This document shows, one piece after another, positions 27,131-34,478 of a DNA stretch of 64,000 nucleotides. How positions within the stretch are numbered: position 1 is the stretch's first letter; each line of letters begins with the position of its first letter. The notes below the pieces were generated by a model that did not search any database, was not told the DNA's origin, and worked only from the letters and a program-made list of their open reading frames with translations. Made by a program: the position numbers and the translations under genes. Source of the stretch: Flavobacteriaceae bacterium (lineage in GTDB: Bacteria; Bacteroidota; Bacteroidia; Flavobacteriales; Flavobacteriaceae); NCBI GenBank assembly GCA_016780245.1, contig JADHME010000002.1, positions 1 to 64,000 on the forward strand. The letters are read 5' to 3'.

Positions 27131-28108
27131 TTAAATAAATCCTTTGTCTTTCATCCATTCATCATTATAAATCTTTCCTATATATCTACTGCCAGAATCA
27201 TGAAGGAGCACAACAACGACTTGACCTTTTTTAAAATTAGATTTTAGTTGAATCATTCCAGCTATAGCTGCACCACAGGAATTACCTGCAAAGATACCTT
27301 CTTCTTTAGCTAACTTTCTTGTATATAAAGCAGCATCTTTATCAGTTACTTTTTCAAAATGATCTATAACCCCAAAATCAACATTTTTAGGTAAAATATC
27401 TTCCCCAATACCCTCTGTAGAATATGGGTAAATTTCTTTCTCATCAAAAATTCCTGTTTCATGATATTTCTTAAATACAGATCCATAAGTATCAATACCC
27501 CATATTTTAACACTAGGTTTCATTTCTTTTAAATATTTTCCAACACCAGAAATTGTCCCACCTGTACCTACACCTACAACAAAGTGATCAATCTTTCCAT
27601 TAGTCTGTTTCCATATTTCAGGACCAGTTGATTCGTAATGAGCTATAGTATTTGATGGATTGTCATACTGATTTACATACCATGAGTTCTTAGTTTCTTC
27701 TGAAATTCTTTTGGAGACTGAATAATAAGACCTTGGATCATCAGCCTCAACATCTGTTGGACAAACTACTACTTCAGCGCCCATAGCTCTTAGAACATCA
27801 AACTTTTCTTTAGATTGTTTATCATTTGATACGCATATTAATTTATAACCTTTAACTATAGCTGCAAGCGCTAATCCCATACCAGTATTACCAGAAGTAC
27901 CTTCAACTATTGTTCCACCTGGCTTTAATCTTCCATCTTTTTCAGCATCCTCAATCATTTTTACAGCCATTCTGTCTTTGACTGAATTTCCAGGATTAAA
28001 ACTTTCAACTTTGACAAATACACTTGATTCAATCAAATTAGAAATTTTATTTAGCTTAATTAAAGGTGTATCGCCAATAGTTTCGAGAATATTTTTGTAA
28101 TACTTCAT
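27131..28108 (-). CDS. PLP-dependent cysteine synthase / cystathionine beta-synthase-like enzyme
   Basis: This fold-type II PLP enzyme has 325 residues. The PLP lysine is in PGNSVKDRMAVKMI, the substrate loop in EGTSGNTGMGLA, and the phosphate-binding glycines in GVGTGGTISGVGKYL. The C-terminus SGSRYIGKIYNDEWM resembles cystathionine beta-synthase more than CysK, but the regulatory CBS domains are missing. Either cysteine or cystathionine synthesis is possible. It follows the FtsX-like permease gene after one base. Confidence 0.88.
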   Translation of the reverse strand: MKYYKNILETIGDTPLIKLNKISNLIESSVFVKVESFNPGNSVKDRMAVKMIEDAEKDGRLKPGGTIVEGTSGNTGMGLALAAIVKGYKLICVSNDKQSKEKFDVLRAMGAEVVVCPTDVEADDPRSYYSVSKRISEETKNSWYVNQYDNPSNTIAHYESTGPEIWKQTNGKIDHFVVGVGTGGTISGVGKYLKEMKPSVKIWGIDTYGSVFKKYHETGIFDEKEIYPYSTEGIGEDILPKNVDFGVIDHFEKVTDKDAALYTRKLAKEEGIFAGNSCGAAIAGMIQLKSNFKKGQVVVVLLHDSGSRYIGKIYNDEWMKDKGFI

Positions 28109-28109
28109 T

Positions 28110-29342
28110 TTAGGTGTTTATATTAATTGTTGGAACAAATCTAGTAATTGATGAAAAAGTTACAAATAGAATGATTATTCCAATAGCAGCAAAGATTAAG
28201 TTAAGAGAAATTATATATAAAGCATCTACAATAAAAGGTATTGAGTCTACATAGTAATCATTAGGATTTAGTTTTAATATATTATAATTATTCTGTAAAA
28301 ACGAAACAATTATAAATAAAATATTACCAGGAATAATTCCTTTAAGAAGAATATCAATACCCTGATAAACAAAAACTTTTCCTAATAATTTATTATCAGC
28401 ACCCATAGAGCTCATAATACCAATCATTTTTATTCTTTCAAAGATTAGTGTAAGCATAGAGATGATAATACTTATAATTGCCACAATTATCATAAGTATT
28501 ATAACTATCAAAATATTAAAATCAAATATTGATATCCAATTAAATATATTATTGTACTTATCTTGAACAGTAACTATAGATAGATTATTATCTAAAAACA
28601 AATCCTGGGCAGATAACTTATTTTCAATATCCATAACACTTTCTTTATCTACAATTATTAGCTCAATTGATCCTACATCATTAGAATTTAATTTGTATAA
28701 ATTTTGAAGAGATTCTATGCTTCCAATTATATAGCTCGAATCAAAATCGGGAAAATCAGTTTCATAAATACCATAAACTCTATAATATCTTATATTCGGT
28801 ATTTTTTGATTATCAAAAGTTTGAAAATAGAGTGTAATATTATCTCCAATACTAATATTAAGCTTTTCAAGTAATGATTTAGATATTATGATATCGTTTA
28901 AACTATTTGGAGAATCATTTAATTTTTCTAAAATAAATTGATCAAATTTTTTAAAATTTAATTCGTCTTTAAAGCCTCTGAATATAACTGTTTCTAAAGA
29001 ATTATCAATTGTAACTATTGATGGCTTTTCAAGAATAGAATTTATTCTAATGTCAGGATATAATGTTTTTATTGCATCTATTATATCTTCTGATTCTTGA
29101 ATTATTTCTGATGCAATTCCTCTATTATTATTTTCATAACTAGATATTGATAAATCAGAACTGATATTAAATAATTTTTCTTTAATTGAGACTTGGAGAC
29201 CCTTTCCAATTGAGACTGCACTTAATGATACAAATATTCCAACAAAAACAGAAAAAATTGCAATTTTTATAATACGAGATGAAATATTACTTTTGTCAGT
29301 ATTAGTTTTTAATTTCCTGTAAATGAAAAGAGGTAGATTCAT
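28110..29342 (-). CDS. FtsX/LolCE-type ABC transporter permease
   Basis: The protein has four membrane helices: one near the N-terminus (IIKIAIFSVFVGIFVSLSAV), then after a periplasmic domain of about 220 residues three more (around 260-290, 310-345 and 365-395). This is the MacB/FtsX/LolCE permease plan. The start MNLPLFIYRKLK fits flavobacterial relatives better than the track's start six residues earlier. No ATPase gene is adjacent; it must be supplied from elsewhere. Its 5' end overlaps the divergent NamZ-like gene. Confidence 0.8.
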   Translation of the reverse strand: MNLPLFIYRKLKTNTDKSNISSRIIKIAIFSVFVGIFVSLSAVSIGKGLQVSIKEKLFNISSDLSISSYENNNRGIASEIIQESEDIIDAIKTLYPDIRINSILEKPSIVTIDNSLETVIFRGFKDELNFKKFDQFILEKLNDSPNSLNDIIISKSLLEKLNISIGDNITLYFQTFDNQKIPNIRYYRVYGIYETDFPDFDSSYIIGSIESLQNLYKLNSNDVGSIELIIVDKESVMDIENKLSAQDLFLDNNLSIVTVQDKYNNIFNWISIFDFNILIVIILMIIVAIISIIISMLTLIFERIKMIGIMSSMGADNKLLGKVFVYQGIDILLKGIIPGNILFIIVSFLQNNYNILKLNPNDYYVDSIPFIVDALYIISLNLIFAAIGIIILFVTFSSITRFVPTININT

Positions 29343-30498
29343 ATTAAATCTTTTGTTCAAAAATACACTTTTATTTATTCTGTTTTTTCAGTTAAGCAAT
29401 TCTGTTTTTTCACAAGAAATAATTCAGGGTGCTGAAAGAGTTGACTACTATTTTAATAAACTAAATGATAAAAAAATTGCTATAATCGCTAATAACACTA
29501 GCGTAATAAAAACCTCAAAAGGAAGTACTCATATTATAGATACTTTAATTGCTAGAGGCCTATCAATTTATAAAATCTTTAGTCCAGAACATGGTTTCTT
29601 AGGAGATAAAGATGACGGAGAAAAATTTGAAAACGATTTCTATAATAACATTGAGATAATTTCTCTTTATGGTGGAAATAGAAGATTGAAAGACGAAGAT
29701 ATTGAAGATATTGATATCATAATTTTTGATATCCAAGATGTTGGTGTAAGATTCTATACATATTTATCTACACTTCACTATGCGATGCAGTCAGCTGCCA
29801 GAAAAAATAAAAAGTTTATAATTATGGACAGAGCTAATCCTAACTCATTTTATATAGATGGTCCTGTTTTAGACCTTAAGAACTCAAGCTTTATTGGGCT
29901 TCATCCTGTACCTGTAGTATATGGAATGACAATAGGAGAATATGGCTTAATGATAAATGGAGAAGGTTGGCTTGAAAATAATTTAAAAGTTGATCTTGAG
30001 GTTATCAAACTCAAGAACTATAATCATAAGTTAAAATATGAACCTCCAATTAGACCCTCACCTAACCTACCAAATATTCAATCAATTTATTTGTATCCAA
30101 GTTTAGCTTTTCTAGAAAAAACAGAGGTTAGTGTAGGTAGAGGAACTACAACTCAATTTCAAATATACGGACACCCTGATTTCAAAGGTGAATTTAGCTT
30201 TACACCTCAACCTAATTTTGGAAGCCAATATCCAAAATTAAAAGGAGTCCTGTCTTATGGTGAAGATCTTAGAAATTATAAAACTTCAAACATAATTGAA
30301 CTTAAATGGCTTATAAATTCATTTGCACAAATAAATGACAAAAATAATTTTTTTAGAAGTGACTTTGATAAATTATCAGGAACTTCAAATCTGAAGAAAC
30401 AAATCATTGAAGGCTTGAGTGAATCAGAAATAAGAGATTCGTGGAAAGAAGATCTTGAAAAGTTTAAAAAAATTAGAAAGAAATATTTATTATATTGA
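29323..30498 (+). CDS. DUF1343 protein, exo-beta-N-acetylmuramidase NamZ-like
   Basis: DUF1343 proteins include NamZ, which removes N-acetylmuramic acid from peptidoglycan fragments. Family blocks are clear: FSPEHGFLGDKDDGEKF, FDIQDVGVRFYTYLSTL, MDRANPN and VGRGTTTQFQIYGHPD. A signal peptide (LLFKNTLLFILFFQLSNSVFSQ) indicates export. The ATG start overlaps the 5' end of the divergent permease gene; a TTG at 29353 would give a neater signal peptide (MFKNTLLFILFF) and no overlap. It could serve cell-wall recycling or feeding on bacterial debris. The VOC gene follows after 7 bases. Confidence 0.85.
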   Translation: MKRGRFILNLLFKNTLLFILFFQLSNSVFSQEIIQGAERVDYYFNKLNDKKIAIIANNTSVIKTSKGSTHIIDTLIARGLSIYKIFSPEHGFLGDKDDGEKFENDFYNNIEIISLYGGNRRLKDEDIEDIDIIIFDIQDVGVRFYTYLSTLHYAMQSAARKNKKFIIMDRANPNSFYIDGPVLDLKNSSFIGLHPVPVVYGMTIGEYGLMINGEGWLENNLKVDLEVIKLKNYNHKLKYEPPIRPSPNLPNIQSIYLYPSLAFLEKTEVSVGRGTTTQFQIYGHPDFKGEFSFTPQPNFGSQYPKLKGVLSYGEDLRNYKTSNIIELKWLINSFAQINDKNNFFRSDFDKLSGTSNLKKQIIEGLSESEIRDSWKEDLEKFKKIRKKYLLY

Positions 30499-30505
30499 AA
30501 CAGTT

Positions 30506-30934
30506 ATGTCAAAACTATCACCTTTTCATTTAGCAATTCCAGTAAAGAATCTTTCTGAATCCAAAAATTTTTATAAAAATATTCTTGGTTGTAAACCAGG
30601 CAGAGAGTCTGAAGAATGGGCAGACTATGACTTTTTTGGTCATCAATTAGTCATTCATGTGGATCCAAATCATGAAGGAAAAAAACATCACAATGAAGTG
30701 GATGGGAAATCGGTACCAATACCACATTTTGGCGTTGTTATACCATGGGATGATTTTGATAATTTTGCTAAATCATTGTCCGATAATAATATTAATTTTG
30801 TTATCGAACCTTATGTTAGATTTGAAGGTCTTCCCGGTGAACAAAAGACAATGTTTTTTTATGACAACTCTGGTAATGCACTTGAATTTAAATCATTTAA
30901 AGATATGGGAATGCTCTTCTCAACTAAACTTTAA
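30506..30934 (+). CDS. VOC (glyoxalase/dioxygenase) superfamily protein
   Basis: At 142 residues this is a pair of beta-alpha-beta-beta-beta modules: FHLAIPVKNLSESKNFYKNI and FGVVIPWDDFDNFAKSL. Possible metal ligands are His 8, the His of IPHFGVV and the Glu of ALEFKSF. Relatives act as dioxygenases, lyases or resistance proteins, so the reaction is open. The ATG at 30506 is preferred to the upstream TTG in the track because it begins right at the conserved first strand and avoids overlap with the NamZ-like gene. Confidence 0.82.
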   Translation: MSKLSPFHLAIPVKNLSESKNFYKNILGCKPGRESEEWADYDFFGHQLVIHVDPNHEGKKHHNEVDGKSVPIPHFGVVIPWDDFDNFAKSLSDNNINFVIEPYVRFEGLPGEQKTMFFYDNSGNALEFKSFKDMGMLFSTKL

Positions 30935-30936
30935 AT

Positions 30937-31806
30937 ATGCTTAAACTTAGTTCTAAAATATTTGATTTTATTTTCTCTGAGGAGAACAGAAAAAAGATAG
31001 AAGGATTTACAATATGGACTGCTACTATTGGATTTATTTTCCATCTTTCATTAGTTCTACTTAATAATAATTCAATTATTAATATAGGTAATGAGAGCCT
31101 ATTATTAACTAATCCTATTTCAGCAATATATACTCCTTTCTCAATAATTCTTTATTATGAAATATTCTTATTAATTTTTTATTTACCAAGATCATTTACA
31201 ACCTCTATTTTAAAACAGTTTGAAATCATTTCACTAATTATCATAAGAAGAATTTTTTATGATATTCCAAAGCTTGATCTTAAAGCAGAAAGCTGGTTTG
31301 AAAATCCTGATAATCTTCAAATTACCTATGATCTTTTATGTATTTTGATTCTGTTTTTTTTAATTTATTTATTTAATCTAGTTAAATCTAGAATTGAATT
31401 TAAAAAAAGCAGTAAAAGCATAGTAAGATTTATTGATTCAAAGAAGATAATTAGCATAGTTCTTATTCCTATTATGTTTGTATTATTCCTTTTAGGTTTA
31501 TATAATTGGTATTCTATTGGAATGAGTTCAAATTTTGCAAGCTCTTTCTATTATGTTAATGAAGTTTTTTACACAACTTTTTTCTCAATACTTATTATTG
31601 CAGATGTTTTTATTCTTCTATTATCTTTCCTTTATACTGAAAGGTATAGTCAAATAATGAGAAATACTGGTTTTATTATTTGTACTATTTTGATAAGACT
31701 TTCATTTTCCTCAACAGGATTAACAAATCTTCTTCTGATTGTATCTAGTGTAATTTTTGGACTACTAATATTAAAAATTTATAGTCTTATGAATAAGATT
31801 GAGTAA
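30937..31806 (+). CDS. Unknown integral membrane protein
   Basis: I do not recognise this 289-residue protein. It has about seven hydrophobic segments (around 28-50, 62-85, 88-108, 128-150, 172-192, 210-238 and 245-285). A charged loop, KLDLKAESWFENPDNLQ, separates the third and fourth. An N-terminal basic/acidic stretch (FSEENRKKIEGF) precedes the first helix. It starts two bases after the VOC gene and its stop abuts that of folD (TAATCA). A possible role with the NamZ-like and VOC proteins is inferred only from position. Confidence 0.55.
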   Translation: MLKLSSKIFDFIFSEENRKKIEGFTIWTATIGFIFHLSLVLLNNNSIINIGNESLLLTNPISAIYTPFSIILYYEIFLLIFYLPRSFTTSILKQFEIISLIIIRRIFYDIPKLDLKAESWFENPDNLQITYDLLCILILFFLIYLFNLVKSRIEFKKSSKSIVRFIDSKKIISIVLIPIMFVLFLLGLYNWYSIGMSSNFASSFYYVNEVFYTTFFSILIIADVFILLLSFLYTERYSQIMRNTGFIICTILIRLSFSSTGLTNLLLIVSSVIFGLLILKIYSLMNKIE

Positions 31807-32682
31807 TCAGTCTTTAAGCTCGCATGCTTTTAGTGTATTTTTTAGTAACATTGAAATTGTCATAGGTCCAACTCCTCCAGGCACAGGTGTTATCATTACA
31901 TCTCTTTGACTAAAATCCTCGAAGTCAACATCACCAACAATTTTATAACCTTTTGAAGAAGTCTCATCATCAACTCTTGAAATTCCAACATCAATTATGA
32001 TTGAGTTATCACTAACCATTTTAGATTTTAAAAACTTTGGAATACCAATTGCAGATATGATTATATCTGAATTAATACACAGTGTCTCTAATTCTTTAGA
32101 TCTACTATGAGCAACAGTTACTGTTGCATTTGCAAAGGATTGGTTTTGACTAAGAAGAATACTAATCGGACGACCAACTATTTGACTTCTACCTATTACA
32201 AGACAATGTTTGCCTGATAAGTCAATCTTATATCTTTTTATTAATTCAACAATACCAGCTGGAGTAGCAGGTATAAAAGTATCAATTCCTAAAGTCATTT
32301 TACCATAATTAAAAGGATGGAATCCATCTACATCCTTCTCTGGAGATACTTGAGTTAATATCTTCTCTTGGTTAATATTTGAAGGCAATGGAAGCTGAAC
32401 AATAAATCCATCAATTTCTTTATTTTCATTGATCTTAGTGATTTCATTTAACAACTCATCCTCGGTAATATTATCATTGAATTTGAATAAAGATGAATTA
32501 AATCCAACTCTTTCACATGCCTTAATCTTACTATTAACATATGTTTGACTTGGGCCGTCGTCCCCAACAAGAATTGCAGCTAAGTGTGGAACTTTTTTTC
32601 TATTATTTATTCTATCCTCTACATGATTTTTAATTTCATCTAGAACATCATTAGAAATCTTTTTACCATCAATTATTTTCAT
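31807..32682 (-). CDS. folD: Methylenetetrahydrofolate dehydrogenase / cyclohydrolase
   Basis: This bifunctional enzyme interconverts methylene-, methenyl- and formyl-tetrahydrofolate and supplies one-carbon units for purines. The 291-residue protein shows the catalytic lysine region YVNSKIKACERVG, IVQLPLPSNIN, the cofactor-binding GRSQIVGRPISILL and the C-terminal PVPGGVGPMTISML. It has its own -7 box between it and blh, which lies upstream on the same strand. Confidence 0.97.
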   Translation of the reverse strand: MKIIDGKKISNDVLDEIKNHVEDRINNRKKVPHLAAILVGDDGPSQTYVNSKIKACERVGFNSSLFKFNDNITEDELLNEITKINENKEIDGFIVQLPLPSNINQEKILTQVSPEKDVDGFHPFNYGKMTLGIDTFIPATPAGIVELIKRYKIDLSGKHCLVIGRSQIVGRPISILLSQNQSFANATVTVAHSRSKELETLCINSDIIISAIGIPKFLKSKMVSDNSIIIDVGISRVDDETSSKGYKIVGDVDFEDFSQRDVMITPVPGGVGPMTISMLLKNTLKACELKD

Positions 32683-32695
32683 AGAACATTTTTTT

Positions 32696-32703
32696 CAAAT
32701 ATA
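32696..32703 (-). promoter_or_regulatory. -7 box of folD
   Basis: The minus strand reads TATATTTGAAA, matching TAnnTTTG, 13 bases before the folD start and just past the blh stop. No clear -33 box is visible. Confidence 0.45.
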
Positions 32704-32720
32704 CATATTGCACAGACTAT

Positions 32721-33605
32721 TTATTTCATGCTTCTATACATTTTTTCAATTACTATAACATGTGGAAAAGTAATTGCTGCCAGAAAGGTAAAAATAATAG
32801 GAAGAAGATCGCTATTATCAATTTCAGTGTAGTTATAGAACAAAATTAAAAAGATAATAGCCAGAATAAAATAAGGCATAGAATTTAATAAATATCTATT
32901 TAAACTATTGGAATTATTACTTCCATAAATATACTTTACCTGGTCCTTTATTGACAGTATACTATGAAAAAAGATAAAATAAACTGAGAAGCATAAAATT
33001 AATGTTGAACTTAATGATAGAAAATAAAAAAGAACAAAAAACAAAATCTCACTAAAAATAAAAGATGTCAGATATTTATTAATAACTAAAGTGGATATAT
33101 ATACAATTGAAACTGTAATTAAAATTATATTCAAGGTACTGGAATTCAAAAAGTTAATTTTAAATGATAAAAAAACATTATTTACAGTATCAATATTATT
33201 CATAAAAATTATTGTAAATAGTATAATTCCATGAGATACAATAGATATAAACCTGTAATTGTTTTTTAAACTTCTAGTTATTGGTATCGCTTCCAAATGT
33301 TGCTCACCAAAATGGTAGATAGATACAATAATAAAAGTAACTAAGGCAAATGAAGGGAAAAGATAAAAGAAGATTAACCCAACAAAAACAACACCTACAT
33401 ATGCAAAAAACGTCCTAAATTGACTAAAATTTGATATAGATTTTGAATTTTTCTTAATTATTAACAAGTCATTTGCACCATGGATTAGTCCAACAGATAA
33501 AACAAGTGCAAACCCTAACATATCCTGGTAATTTGCTGATAATAAATAGCTTAATGTTAAAAAAATTGTAAAAACAGCTATTCTGAATATTATAATTTTT
33601 GTCAC
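32721..33605 (-). CDS. blh: Beta-carotene 15,15'-dioxygenase, Brp/Blh family
   Basis: Blh cleaves beta-carotene into two retinal molecules, the chromophore of proteorhodopsin. The 294-residue protein is very hydrophobic with seven to eight membrane helices and keeps the family's iron-binding histidines: GLIHGANDL (His 42), IYHFGEQH (His 98), FFHSILS (His 214) and FPHVIVIEKMY (His 282). The start is GTG. It is divergent from the proteorhodopsin gene with 109 bases between the two starts, an arrangement whose adjacency is typical for light-using flavobacteria. The gene is markedly AT-rich compared with its opsin partner. Confidence 0.9.
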   Translation of the reverse strand: MTKIIIFRIAVFTIFLTLSYLLSANYQDMLGFALVLSVGLIHGANDLLIIKKNSKSISNFSQFRTFFAYVGVVFVGLIFFYLFPSFALVTFIIVSIYHFGEQHLEAIPITRSLKNNYRFISIVSHGIILFTIIFMNNIDTVNNVFLSFKINFLNSSTLNIILITVSIVYISTLVINKYLTSFIFSEILFFVLFYFLSLSSTLILCFSVYFIFFHSILSIKDQVKYIYGSNNSNSLNRYLLNSMPYFILAIIFLILFYNYTEIDNSDLLPIIFTFLAAITFPHVIVIEKMYRSMK

Positions 33606-33658
33606 AATTCATTAAATATTTGATAAAAAAAGATATGATTTTTTTTTAAATAATCTTT

Positions 33659-33691
33659 TTTTACTCCATTATTTTATTTAATTTACTTTTC
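33659..33691 (+). promoter_or_regulatory. Candidate proteorhodopsin promoter
   Basis: TACTTTTC (33684-33691) differs from TAnnTTTG at one base and has TTTT 21 bases upstream. It ends 23 bases before the opsin ATG, a normal leader length. The 109-base blh/opsin spacer is so T-rich that this remains a tentative call; I see no second recognisable element in it. Confidence 0.3.
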
Positions 33692-33714
33692 TATAAACAA
33701 TAATTAATTTAATT

Positions 33715-34431
33715 ATGGAAAATTTATTAAGTATTTTACCAGTTTTAGCTACTGACTTAAGCTTGACTGATTTCACTTTTTGGATTGGGTTTGCTGCAAT
33801 GTTTGCATCTACTCTTTTCTTTTTCTCTGCTATGAATTTAGTAGCTGATAAGTGGAAGACTTCAATGTTAGTTTCAGCTCTTATTACTGGTATCGCAGCT
33901 CTTCACTATTATTATATGAGAAATGCTGCCATGGAAGGCGATATAACTACTGCCTATAGATATGTTGATTGGATTCTAACTGTACCACTTATGTGTGTTG
34001 AGTTTTATCTAATTTTAAAGCCATCTGGTGCTACAAAAAGTCTATTATGGAAGTTAATCGGTCTTTCAGTCGTGATGCTTGTTACCGGATATTTCGGAGA
34101 AGCAGGTATCGGACCACTAGATGCTCAGCTATGGGGTCTTGTTTCAGGTCTAGCATACTTCTGGATATTATATGAAGTAGCTATGGGTGGCGCAGCACAG
34201 CTTGCTAAATCAGCAGGTGGAAACGTAGAGAGTGCGCATAAAATGCTAGTTAAATTCGTATTTATTGGTTGGGCAATTTATCCTATTGGATATATGGCTG
34301 GAACTGATGGATGGTATAGCGGTCTATTTGGATTCTTAGATGGTCAAATGGATGTTATTTATAACATAGGTGATGCAGTTAACAAAATCGGTTTTGGTCT
34401 TGTTGTGTATAATCTTGCTGTATCTAAGTAA
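33715..34431 (+). CDS. Proteorhodopsin, light-driven proton pump, Met tuning residue
   Basis: This seven-helix retinal protein has 238 residues. The helix C block RYVDWILTVPLMCVEFYLIL holds Asp 85 (Schiff base proton acceptor), Thr 89, Met 93 and Glu 96 (donor). They correspond to D97, T101, 105 and E108 of the reference green proteorhodopsin. The Asp/Thr/Glu set is that of a proton pump, not of the sodium-pumping (NDQ) or chloride-pumping type. Met at position 105 is common in flavobacteria and goes with green absorption. His 64 aligns with the acceptor's partner H75, and Lys 224 in DAVNKIGFG binds retinal. It has a strong terminator and is divergent from blh. Confidence 0.97.
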   Translation: MENLLSILPVLATDLSLTDFTFWIGFAAMFASTLFFFSAMNLVADKWKTSMLVSALITGIAALHYYYMRNAAMEGDITTAYRYVDWILTVPLMCVEFYLILKPSGATKSLLWKLIGLSVVMLVTGYFGEAGIGPLDAQLWGLVSGLAYFWILYEVAMGGAAQLAKSAGGNVESAHKMLVKFVFIGWAIYPIGYMAGTDGWYSGLFGFLDGQMDVIYNIGDAVNKIGFGLVVYNLAVSK

Positions 34432-34450
34432 TTTACACTCAGATAAATTA

Positions 34451-34478
34451 AAAGTCACCTTCGGGTGACTTTTTTTTT
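34451..34478. terminator. Strong UUCG-capped terminator after proteorhodopsin
   Basis: A perfect 9-base stem AAAGTCACC / GGTGACTTT is capped by a TTCG tetraloop and followed by further T residues. It is the strongest hairpin seen in the window. On the other strand the stem is followed by TTTTAATTT, so it may also end argS transcripts; the argS stop codon lies inside the T-run. Confidence 0.92.

Noticed and set aside
30657-30944. 95-residue ORF overlapping the VOC gene in another frame
   Set aside because: The VOC frame has clear domain motifs; this one has none and is a frame shadow.
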